The notes beneath the pieces are model-generated. The model was not told where the DNA came from, made no database searches, and was given only the letters and a program-made list of their open reading frames with translations. From contig JANBVO010000019.1 of NCBI GenBank assembly GCA_030052745.1, forward strand, positions 558,001 to 622,000: a stretch of DNA of 64,000 bases, read 5' to 3'. The translations under genes were made by a program, and so were the position numbers. The DNA is from Pleurostoma richardsiae. Lineage: Eukaryota; Ascomycota; Sordariomycetes; Calosphaeriales; Pleurostomataceae. This document shows, in pieces, positions 54,621 to 64,000 of the stretch (position 1 is the first letter of the stretch; each line of letters begins with the position of its first letter).

Positions 54621-57473
54621 ATGAAGACCGAAGACGACGCCGCCGCCGCCCCCGACGTCCACGCCGTGGCGCCACCGCCGCCGTCCGACGTGAGATCCTC
54701 GGAGGCCGCAGCGTCGGACAGGCTCCAGCAGCCCTCGACGCCGGGGGCCAAGCGCACCGTCTGTGACCACTGCCGTCGCCGACGTAAGCTCTCTTTTCCT
54801 CTTCATCAGCTGTGTCGCTCACTATGACCCCTCATGTCCCTTTTGTGCTTTTTGCCCCATTTCTCAAGTGCGGAGATGGCAACTCATCCTGATGCCGCAC
54901 CCTTCATGGCGTGACTGAAGAGAAGTCTCTCCTCAGCCGCTTGAGACACCGTTGCTCCGTCTCTCATGTCGTGCCGACTCGCACCTACTGCTGTGGCCTG
55001 TGGGGCTTCCCACTGACATGTGAGTCCAGGGATACGATGTGACGGCCAGTTCCCCTGCCAGCAGTGCATCAATGCCGCCCTCACTTGCAAGAGGGATCAC
55101 GTCCCCCGGAAGCGGGGGCCGAAGCGCGGCCATGGCCGGGTCATCAACGAGCTGAGGGCCAAGGACGCCAAGGAACGGACGAGCCGCGACAGCAGTCCGG
55201 AGTATGTCTCGCCTCCGTTCATTCGCACCGTCGGAAGCGGCCCTGCCGCTCACCGCGAGGACAGCCTGGACGTGGACGGAGTCGATCCCAGGTCGTCGAC
55301 AACGTCCATCCAGTCGACACCGCCACCGCAGGACATCTCGTGGTGGAACAACGCCTCGGACCCTCGGAATGCATCTGAGCCCCAGAGCGGGTTCACGAGC
55401 GACAACTATCAACCCAACAGCCGCCCCTACCTTCACCTCATACCACAGTGCGTGGAGCTCTATTACGAGCACATCTATCCCATCATGCCGCTCCTCTACA
55501 TGCCGGCTATACGTTCTACCATCGCGCGACCCATGACACCGTCAGAGAAGAATCTCATCTATGCACTATGCGCGCTTACCTGCATGCACATGTCCGGGAA
55601 GAGCCTCCAGGTTGCCGGCCCGCCGTCGTGGGAGACGGCCGGACGGTTCTTCCTCGACGAGTGCATCTCCACTCGACAGTCCTACGACTTTCTGGAAGAC
55701 CAGTCGCTATACGCTGTAATCTCATCATTTTGGCTGTCAACATCCTTTTTTGAGATAAACCAGAACAGGAAATCTTGGCTATACCTTCGAGAAGCATTGA
55801 CATTAGCTCTCGACCTTGGGCTCCATGACGACTCCACATACATCGGCCTCTCTCCCGAGGAAACGCTTTGTCGACAGCGAGTGTTTTGGATTCTCTTCGT
55901 AACCGAGCGGTAAGATTCAGCCCGCTACAGCTAGAGGACGGTGTCACCGGGCTTAGGTTTACTAACAAGGTGCACCAGATCTTTTGCGATTCTCCGCAAC
56001 AAACCGATCACCTTCAAGAAGACCCCTTCTCTGCCTACGACGCGGCATTCATACGAGCCGCCGGATATTCACATCGGCTTTCTGAAGCTCATCTCCTCTT
56101 ATCACCCCCTGGACGAATCATTTGTTACCGCCTGGAACGACGGCTCCGACCCTCGCGTCAGCGCCACCACGTATCTAGCCCTTCAGAATCTCCTCTCACA
56201 TCCCCCCTCATTCCTCACTTCTTCTCGCTTCAATACCCCTTTCTCGCAGGCGACTCCAACAAACCATTCACCCGGCAGCGTCCGTCCCACCGCCTCCGCC
56301 TCCAATCGAGAAGCCGACTCTGCCGCCGACCAGAACGAACCCACCTCGATCCAGAAAGCCGACCTTCTCATCACGCAGCAGTGGCTGCGCCTCATCGTCT
56401 GGCAGTCCTCCTTCCGCCAGGGCCTCCTCTCCTGGGCCGCGCCGCACGAGAGCATGCACTTCGCCTTCCCCCTCGCCATCGCCCGCCGCACCGCCTCTGT
56501 TTTGCAGTCACTACCATCCTCCGCCGTCGAAGTCCACGGCATGGGCATATTCGAGAAGATCTTCGAGATCGGCACCTGGTGCATCAACGTCCTGGGCGCC
56601 TACGACTCGGCCAGCGCCGCCGGATCGCCCATCGCCCCCGCGGACGTGTCCGGTCCCGGCGGAGTGATGGAGATGGACTTCGTCACCGGCGGCGACATGG
56701 GCGTGCTGGGGCTGAGCCGCAAGGGTGTCGCGGTCGACCCGCTCGAGTTTTTCGTCCGGACTCTGAGCGCGACACCCAATAGCCGCACGCAATTTGCCGA
56801 GCGGCTGCTCATGTTCGCACAAGAGCGGCCGGGAGGCATGCGCATGGCCCTCTCACCAGCGCTATCAGCACCAGATGTTGGCCCTAGCGCATCAAGTAGT
56901 GGCTGGGTTGCGGGAGGCGCCCAGGGACTGGGAGGAGCGGGAATTTGGGCCAATACCGGAAGCATCATCGGGGAAGTCAAGGAAGAGGAGGAGACTAACA
57001 CTGACAGGCGGTTCGAGATGAGCGGTGCGCTAGGGCCGGGCCCTGGCCGGATAGTCACTCAGGCTCCGCAGGCGGTCAACTTCGACCCCGGTGGTGTCGA
57101 GCCGGGCATCAACTTCGTCAACGCGGCGTCTTTCGCCAATCCCCAGCCGCAAGCCGGACCTTCTTCTGGCCCTAGTGTGCCCCGAACGTTGCCGCCTTCA
57201 CTCTCCGTGTGGAGCAGCAGCGAGATCGGGCCGGGCGTCTCCTTCCAGCTCAACCCGACGGTGAACGCCCAGGCTGGCACCGGCGGCCCCGCGCCCGCCT
57301 TGTCGAGGTATTACTCCGAGGGCAGCGTCCAACAGGGGAGGGGTCTCGGCGGTGGCAACGGCGCTGTGGCATCACAGGAAGACGAGGCCTCCGCTGCGCG
57401 CGCACAATATAATCGCCAACGCAGCGCGGAAGCTTTACAGGGCGGGAGGCCCGGTGACTTGGGGGTCTGGTAG
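54621..57473 (+). CDS. Zn2Cys6 transcription factor, sugar-regulator-like
   Basis: Three exons, 54621-54783, 55030-55909 and 55979-57473, give 845 residues. The first intron cuts the zinc cluster inside Arg55; splicing restores cysteines at 48, 51, 58, 64, 67 and 74. Just after it comes 'RKRGPKRGHGRVINELR', a linker shared with fungal carbohydrate regulators of the AmyR/MalR/COL-26 kind. The central regulatory domain has 'YYEHIYPIMPLLYMPAIR', 'REALTLALDLGLHDD' and 'RRVFWILFVTER'-type elements (here 'RQRVFWILFVTERSFAILR'). The C-terminal 300 residues are Gly/Ser/Pro-rich. A role in sugar use is suggested only by this similarity. It is not in an obvious gene cluster. Confidence 0.85.
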
Positions 57474-58343
57474 GCAGGAATAGGAACGGAGCAGGTTTTG
57501 GAAAGATCATCACGAGCCCCAGGGTGATCAGGATCTAAGGACAGACGGCGCAATGGCGGGATCTGGATATGCTAGGTGCTACCTGTGCAAGCGGGCCTGA
57601 TGAGACATGCCGATGTCGCGGCCTCTGTCTCCCTCCTGAATTATTCGCAATGTCGGAGGAATCTGTGCCAGCATTACAAACATAACATTGGGTAGGACAT
57701 CTCTTTTGGTACCTTATGTACGAGATAGGAACTGGGTATATATCTTGGGTGATTTTCGACATACACAGGACTCGGAAAAGGATACACCGATTAAACACAT
57801 ATAGTATGTGGGTTTTGTCTTTTGCTTCTACCCTCCACGGTGCCTCTGTCACTTGTGGCTCATCCTGACCTTTCAGCATCGAAACATCCTATGACGTTCT
57901 CTTGTCTCATACGCAAGGGGCGCTCGTCCAAGTGAACCTTGAACAGCCCATACAAGCTTCATCCAGGGCCTCTAGTGAGTAACGCAGGTACCGAACCACA
58001 GCAGGCGGGCGCGTTGTCTGACTCATTCTCCGCCAAGAGTGCGCCTAAACGTACGGCATGTGAAGCGTGAACTGACGGTCAGGAACTCTGAGACCCGAGC
58101 TGGAGCGGGGATCATCGGGCTACAGGAGGCACAAGCAGCGAAGGCGATTGGGCAATCCGCTTCCAACTGCCCCGACATCAGGCCACCTCCCCCCGGGACA
58201 TCAGGACACAAGTATCTCCGCGGGCGGCTCAGAGGGGGGTGGCATACAAAACCGATGTTGCAGCCAGCCAAATCGATCACTTGTGACTTCTTTGTTTGTC
58301 CTAAGCCGAGGCTCAATTGAACGTTCATTCCGCATCATCCAGA
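57474..58343. other. Intergenic, nothing recognised
   Basis: 870 bp between two plus-strand genes; 3' end of the regulator gene and promoter of the next. No coding or RNA signal seen. Confidence 0.4.
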
Positions 58344-58898
58344 ATGGCAACAACCACTTCCAGAATAACCAGAATGCGCGCTCTCGCGCCCTCAATCCAG
58401 TCACGCTTGTCACGGCCGGCGGCGCACACTGCCCGCCGGGCATTCAGCCAGGCGCCCGCCGCCGCGCCGGTCGACGTCCTGCACGTCTGGGGCTTCACCG
58501 CCCCCGCAGCAGGCGAAGACGCCGCCGCCACCGCCGGCGCGGACGCCCAGACCCCCAAGAGGCGGGCGAACTGGCGGCTGTGGCACGTCCCGGACACGGG
58601 CATCGAGCAGCGGTCGGCGCTGCTGCGCGGGGCGTTCCTCGCGTCGGCGTCGGCGTCGGCGTCGCCGGGCGACAAGGAGCCGCACCCGACGGAGAGCGAG
58701 GAGGACGTGGACGCGGACCGGTCGCCGGAGGACCCGCTGCCGCCGTGGAAGCGCCAGGAGCCGGTGATCCCGGTGGGGCCCGGGGACGCGGGGCCGAAGC
58801 CGACGGAGAGCGAGGAGGACGTGGATGCGGATCGGTCCGGGGAGGATCCGCTGCCGCCCGGGAAGCATCACTCGACGACGGATCCGGGGAGGAAGTGA
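58344..58898 (+). CDS. Small probable mitochondrial protein with ESEEDVDADR repeats
   Basis: A single-exon protein of 184 residues. The first 40 residues are basic with no acids ('SRLSRPAAHTARRAFSQAP'), a clear mitochondrial presequence. A short middle part ('RRANWRLWHVPDTG') is followed by two copies of an acidic 22-residue unit beginning 'PTESEEDVDADRS' and ending 'EDPLPP'. Related ESEADVKADR-type units occur in several small fungal proteins of unknown role. The composition after the presequence is disordered. An in-frame TTG further upstream is not a likely start. Function unknown. Confidence 0.65.
   Translation: MATTTSRITRMRALAPSIQSRLSRPAAHTARRAFSQAPAAAPVDVLHVWGFTAPAAGEDAAATAGADAQTPKRRANWRLWHVPDTGIEQRSALLRGAFLASASASASPGDKEPHPTESEEDVDADRSPEDPLPPWKRQEPVIPVGPGDAGPKPTESEEDVDADRSGEDPLPPGKHHSTTDPGRK
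58687..58865 (+). repeat. Two-copy internal repeat encoding acidic units
   Basis: A segment of about 67 bp at 58687-58753 recurs at 58799-58865 with few changes and encodes the duplicated acidic motif. A GTCGGC-type run (about 58635-58662, encoding Ser-Ala pairs) lies just before it. Confidence 0.75.
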
Positions 58899-59210
58899 GG
58901 GTGTGTAGGGAGGCCGGATCCGCCCGGGGCTTGGGAGCGCAGGCCGCGGCGTCGTCCTAGAGAGCTGCATGTGTCGCGGCATAAGCGCACTAAGGCGGTG
59001 GAGTTAGCGAGGCCGGGGACCTGGAACGAGAGATGAAAAGAGAGCCGAGACGAGCTCTTCAGATGATTTGGGATTGCGGTTTGCGTGTATATCAATTGGT
59101 TCTAAAAGATATCTTAAGGCTTCATGCTCTTGGCTTCTGCCAGCGAGCTTCACAACACCAGTTGCCTTGCATCCCTTTGGACTCATACCCATGTGGGAAA
59201 CAGTCTTTTA

Positions 59211-60988
59211 TTAGCTTTTCGTCTGCTCTGCGGTAGGAGCCCCTACGCCGCGGCGTTCCTTCTCGGCTGTCTTCTCGGCTTTCTTCTGCTCGAGATCGGC
59301 CCTCCACTTGGCACCGCGAAACAACACCAACCACAGGCACGGGCTGAAGATGAGCCAGATACCAGCTATCATGACCGCGGTCCAACCCATCCCAAGTCTG
59401 TTAATCCACGGTATCGCCACTGCCGCCGCTCCCGCACCGACCAGGCACCGAAAGAGGTTGTTCGCCGCCACAGCCGTTGCGGGCCTGTCGGCGTGCGTGT
59501 CGACGATGAGGGTGTTCATGCCGTTCAGCGCGCCCGAGAAGAACAAGCCCATGAAGAACAGGCTCGCCTCGATCCCGGCGAGCGAGGACTTGCTCTCCAT
59601 CGCCCAGCCGTATCCGATGATGCTGCAGCACGAGACGTAGATGAGGGGTATGGAGATCTGCAGCCGGATCATCTCGATGGGCAGGACGGCGAGGTTCTGC
59701 TGGCGGTTCTTGCTGATCTCGACGCCCAGCCGCGTGCAGTGGCGCCGGAAGTTCCAGTCCAGCAGGTAGCCGCAGGTCCAGCGGGAGCACAGGCTGCCGA
59801 TGCCGATGGGGAGGTAACAGAGGCCGGTCTGGACGGCGTTGAAGCCGAACCGGTCGGCCAGGGCGGTGGACAGCGAGGCCAGGACGGCGTAGTAGCCGCC
59901 GTAGAGGAGGGCTCCGATGCCCAGCGTGATGCCGCCCTCCTTCTCGCTGAGGATCTTCAGGGCGCTGAAGGGGTTCGGGCGCCGCCGGGCGCCGGTGATT
60001 GTGTCGCGGCTGATCTCCTTCGCCGGCGGCTTGCCGGCTCGGAGCTGCTTGAAGCAAGCCCATAGCGACCTGTTCCATACAGACGGCGGGACACTCCCGT
60101 TGCCTACGACAGCCCGGCAAGTCTCCGGGAGGAACGTGAACAGGAGCAGGAACAGCACGCCGGACAATATCGACAGAAACCAGAAGATGGACGGCCAGCC
60201 CAGGTACTGCGACAGCAGACCGCCGATGACGGGCCCCAATGCAGGGCCAAGCGTGATCCCGAGAGCAGCATAGCCGACGAACTTGCCTCGCTCGGCTCTC
60301 GTGACGAGATCTGCCACGACGGCACTTCCCAGCGCGACCGTCGCACTGCTCCCACAGCTCTGCACACAGCGCAGGACGAGCAATGCGACATAGTTGCGCT
60401 GCAGGCCCAGGCCTATGTTTGCCGCGAGGTAGATGGCGCAGCAGATAACGTAGGCGGGTCTGCGCCCGTAGCTGTCGGAGAAGGTGCCTATGAAGGAAGG
60501 GGCGATGCCTTGAAGGATCTAGAGATGAGATGGGTTAGATTGTTTCTAAAGATAACAAAACAGGCTGGGGTTGGCTACCAGGTATGTCGTTATGGTAACG
60601 TTGATGAGTGTAGCGGTCACATTCAGGTCCTCCGCGAGCAGAGGTAGCGCTGGGAAGTAGATGCTACTAGAGAGCGGAGAGATGAGACCCATGAAAGAGA
60701 CAGAGAGAACTATTGCAACTTTCTGACGATGGGTGAAGATAGAGTAAGGCGGCTCTAAGGTTGAGGCATCGCTCGAGGCTTGTTGTTCTGGGTCTGAGAC
60801 TTGTTCAATAGGGGCCTGTTGAGTAGAGAGTTGCTCGATAGGGGGTTCTTGGTCGAGCAAAGATGGTGGTTGCTAGAGGAAATATCAGCTGAAGAAATTT
60901 TAGAAATTGTTGTATAGACACTCACAGGTATCTGCCGCTCATTTTCATTTCTCTTCTCATCCAGAATCGAGACGCGTTGTCTTGACAT
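59211..60988 (-). CDS. MFS drug:H+ antiporter, DHA1 (12-helix) family
   Basis: Three exons are inferred: 60988-60926, 60872-60579 and 60518-59211, giving 554 residues. The N-terminal 60 residues are polar and Gln/Glu-rich. Helix 1 begins at 'VAIVLSVSFMGLISPLSSSIYFPALP', and the loop motif 'GTFSDSYGRRPAY', the antiporter motif C region 'ALGITLGPALGPVIGGLLSQYLGW' and 'WFLSILSGVLFLLLFTFLPETCR' place it in DHA1 near QDR/FLR1-type exporters. It sits in the plasma membrane and may export drugs, organic acids or polyamines. The neighbours give no clue to the substrate. An ATG at 61054 could extend it by 22 residues. Confidence 0.88.
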
Positions 60989-61346
60989 TTCAGGTTGGGT
61001 TGGTTGGCGGCGTAGTTTCGATTTCGTTCGGCAGAGACCTCTTGTTGACAACATAGGTAGGTACGCAACGTAAAAGGGTTACACCCGATGAATGCTGGAG
61101 CACGCGACCACTAACAGAGTTTCTAGCAATAGCAATCCCCCATATTCAAGAGGCAATTCTATCAAATACTACGAGGTGTCTCTGTCGATAGCCGATTCGG
61201 CACCGATCGGTATCGCTTCACAATCGGTACCCGCACACGGGACCGCTCTCTAAATCACTTATCGCAATTGTTACCTTCGATTTTAACTCGTAAGCTAGAT
61301 ATTTGGCACTTTTACTGCTTCACTGCCCCATGGTCTTAGACGTAGG
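60989..61346. other. Intergenic between MFS promoter and dynamin 3' end
   Basis: 358 bp, AT-rich. CGATCGGTATCG-type and CACAATCGGTACC-type elements occur near 61203-61232. Nothing else recognised. Confidence 0.3.
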
Positions 61347-63739
61347 CTATTCCGTCCAGCGCATCCGACTCTTCTTACTCTTGCGGGTCCACACATGAGA
61401 CTCTTCGAGTTCAGGCTCCTCCTCTGCCGGTGGTGTCATTGTCAGAGGCGTCCCTGGCTCCTGGCTGATTTCGTCACAGTTTGGGCTATGACTCGGCATG
61501 CTCTCCTCTTCGGAGTCAGAATCAACAGGATTCGAGATATTTGCCATTCCAATAAGATCTAAACAAAAAATTAGCACTGGTTTGGAAGCGCAGGATCTCC
61601 TAAGTTGAGGGAGAAGATACCTGACTGGCCGCGAGTCCCAACTAGGCGCCTGAGGTCTCGCAGACCTTCTTCCAAAACTCGAAGTTTCAACGTCGTCCGA
61701 CCCCTCTCGGCTGCCGACTCCGGGCCCTCTGCGGCGAGCTTCTTGACTGCGTCTTCATCGAGGGACAAGACTTTCTCTGGAGTGAAGAGATGCGGGAGTC
61801 TCTGGATGAGGCATTGCTCGACGGCAAGCACACTGATATCATCGACGACTTTCTTGAGTTGAACCTAGCCGTGTCAGTTGAGGTTGACTGTAGTGGGCAC
61901 GGAGTTCACCTTGTAATATGCCTCCATGTAATCGATCGCAGTCATGCTCGCGCACCGTTCCATGTCCTCCTCTCCGGTGCCTTCGACCAGCGCTTTAAAC
62001 AAAGACGATACATCCGACTGTGAAACATATCTTTCCTGGAACGTTTCGACACTATGACCCAGCGTTGACTGGATGGCCTCGTTAATAGCCCTTCTCTTGC
62101 GTCTGTTCTGAATGTTCTTCACGCTCTCGGTCAGATAATTGTTATAGGTAATGGGATGGAGGTCGGAGTGAGGGGCTAGAAGCTCCTCAACCTTGCGGAG
62201 CAGGTGCTCCTGTAGCTTTTTCAGCTCAGGGTTGGTGATTTCTAGCCTTATTCCATCTAAAGTATCTCGAGCAGCGACATGTTGCAGGATCACGTCGCTA
62301 GCAAGTTGGACACTCCGAAAGATATCATCAATAAGGTGAGCGGCAAGGCCTTTCCAGGGTTTGCAGTGCTCGTTGAACAGCTCCCCAACAACAAGAGGGT
62401 TGAAGAGGCCCGGGAGCTCACGGCCTCGGCTCTGCCTCAACAGGTCCTGCACTTCGTCCGCGAAGCTGGAGCGGGATATTTCTGACGCTGTTGTTGGGAC
62501 GTCTCGATCAACAATAGTCTTGTTGTGGCCATCTCTGCGCATCTCCTGCGAGAAATCTGCCAATCTGTTCTGCACAACGGCGCGGAGACGCCTGCGGTAC
62601 CCGTCACCAGTCTCGGCAACGAAGAAGGGGGCCGTGTAGGCGCCCTCAAGAGCCGCTCGCATAAGATGGGAGAACTCCTGGCTGGCATGGACGAGATATC
62701 TGCGCTGCTCCTCAGGGGAGTCTCGGGATCCCCCGAGCCGCTCAAGACGATGCTGGCAATCCTGAACACCCTTCTTGACATCTTCAAAGAGGCTTGGCAG
62801 CTGCTGCGAGATCTGGTCCTTGAGGACCCTGCTTAGTCGGGTTCTTAGATTGGCCACCCCAAGTCCAGTCGGGTCAACAGACGTCCAGATGCCCCGTGAA
62901 AAGAAGTTCTGCTCATTATGATCTCTTTGCAGAGAGCTGATGTCTATCTCCTTCCAATCCCGGTTCCTCAGCACATGCCATCCCAGCCGGAACTTGACGT
63001 CCTCGTTCTGGGCCAGCTTCACGTACTTTCTCTCAGTAGGTGATCCAGCGTCGATTTTGTCTGGCTTCGTGATGAGGCCAAGGGTGCGCATACCCTCGGG
63101 ATCGAACTTTCGGGTGTACTTTGTCACCTGCTGGACAACGAATTCGTTCTTTGCCGATACGACGGCCAGGATTATGCTCCGCGGCCGATTCATGTAGCCT
63201 AGGACGAGGTCTTTGACCATCCTGGAGTCCTCGTCAGACTGCTCCGTATTTGACGCCTCGAAGAAGCCCGGCAGGTCCACTATCGTCAGATGCGACTGCG
63301 TCGGTCCACACAGCTCGACGCGGAGCACGTCACGAGAGAAGACCCGCTCGTTATCAGTTCCCAGGCCCATGGCTTCCTTGGCCTGCTCTACAACGGAACT
63401 GAATTCGGCCGCCGAATTGGTGATGACGGTCTTGAAGGATTGCAGCTGCGCCTTTTCGGCCTTGCTGCGGTTCACGTCGGGGCTGATGGAGACCTTTATG
63501 CTGCTAGTCTCGCTGCGGCGGAGGATAAGCTCGGTCGCAAAGCGGGTGCAGAGGGTGTCCTTGATGGGAAAATGCACACCGGAGATGGCCTCGAGCACGG
63601 AGCTCTTGCCCGCCGACTGGTCGCCGCAGACGATGATCTGTGGGAGGTCGACATAGTTGTCGATACCCTGAGACCTAAGGTTGTCGATGAGGTCGAGCAG
63701 ATCCCGGTGATCTTGGGACTGGAGCAGTACGCTGGACAT
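61347..63739 (-). CDS. Dynamin-superfamily GTPase (Mx/VPS1-related fungal type)
   Basis: Three exons, 63739-61910, 61864-61621 and 61558-61347, give 761 residues. The GTPase domain has G1 'GDQSAGKSS' (residues 39-47), G3 'DLPG' and G4 'TKPD'. The stalk follows. The C-terminal effector domain is only seen after splicing a 45 bp intron that joins 'YMEAYYK' to 'VQLKKVVDDISVLAVEQCL'. There is no pleckstrin homology domain. The last 70 residues are acidic, Pro/Ser-rich, with a basic 'RKSKKSRMRW' end. I chose the ATG at 63739 because family homology starts there; the frame continues open to 63880. This group of dynamins is expanded in filamentous fungi, and single-member functions are mostly unknown; membrane fission or defence-like roles are possible. 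Confidence 0.88.
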
Positions 63740-64000
63740 CACGAATGAAGGGTAATGAATCAAACGGGAAATGATAAGTCGATCAGGGTTCAACCGGGCA
63801 GGTGTACTTTGTATAGAGAGTCGGATATTGCTTGAATAGTTTTTGAGAGAGAGTGGCAAGGACTGAGAACTGCAACACAAAAGAGGAATGGAACCATTTT
63901 TATATTCGAATTGTCGGTGCTGAAATGCCTGAAGAAGTGACCATCAGAGACCATGCGGAGATGGACTTTGAGTCCTTACTCAGAATATGCCGTGATGGTA
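63740..64000. promoter_or_regulatory. Upstream region of the dynamin gene, to window end
   Basis: 261 bp of presumed promoter and leader; a TTTTATATTC element (reading on the minus strand GAATATAAAA, near 63896-63906) could act as TATA box. The upstream gene lies outside the window. Confidence 0.35.

Noticed and set aside
1-64000. Secondary-metabolite cluster, CRISPR, tRNA and 5S rRNA genes
   Set aside because: No polyketide, peptide or terpene synthase core gene is present; no regularly spaced repeats; no B-box with cloverleaf and no 5S-like sequence found by eye, though a covariance-model scan would be decisive.

Overview
The window is nuclear DNA from a filamentous ascomycete (Pezizomycotina, probably Sordariomycetes). 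Most genes carry several 45-150 bp introns with GT-AG borders and fungal branch points. There is a fused alpha-beta tryptophan synthase, a PRM1 mating-fusion protein, a YOS9/OS-9 ERAD lectin, a mitochondrial bL28 ribosomal protein, four fungal zinc-finger regulators (three Zn2Cys6, one C2H2) and MFS transporters. There are no operons, CRISPR arrays or bacterial-type signals, and I found no tRNA, 5S rRNA or other RNA gene by eye. Exon boundaries given here were worked out by hand from splice signals, reading frame and family alignment.

Region 1 (about 0.17-16.7 kb) is the most interesting part. It is a compact catabolic cluster of eight enzymes and one Zn2Cys6 regulator: a MaoC/HTD2-type CoA-ester hydratase, a citramalyl-CoA lyase-type (CLYBL/CitE) lyase, a zinc alcohol dehydrogenase, two mitochondrial aldehyde dehydrogenases (one of succinate-semialdehyde dehydrogenase type), a short-chain dehydrogenase, and a complete second pair of succinyl-CoA ligase beta and alpha subunits. 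Ligase, hydratase and lyase are exactly the three steps of itaconate breakdown (itaconate to itaconyl-CoA to citramalyl-CoA to pyruvate plus acetyl-CoA). The alcohol and aldehyde dehydrogenases would supply the diacid from an alcohol or semialdehyde. A CGG-W-CCG palindrome recurs in four promoter regions, including that of the regulator gene, and I found no copy in the cluster's coding sequence. An alpha/beta hydrolase gene (17.0-17.9 kb) follows and may belong.

Region 2 (18.7-24.6 kb) holds two unrecognised lineage-type proteins and a gene-poor stretch with a possible tiny membrane-protein gene and a possible gene fragment. Region 3 (24.6-31.3 kb) is a three-gene unit: MFS transporter, Zn2Cys6 regulator and a peroxisomal fructosyl-amino-acid oxidase (amadoriase), the last two transcribed divergently from a shared 566 bp promoter. 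Region 4 (33.9-46.0 kb) is housekeeping: PRM1, tryptophan synthase, mitochondrial bL28, a probable augmin subunit and a C2H2 regulator. Region 5 (46.0-50.9 kb) is gene-poor, with simple repeats, TAGGTACC-rich patches and a Tc1-type transposase remnant. Region 6 (50.9-63.7 kb) has the OS-9 homologue, a large Zn2Cys6 regulator, a small mitochondrial-looking repeat protein, a DHA1 drug-type transporter and a dynamin-like GTPase whose promoter runs to the window edge.
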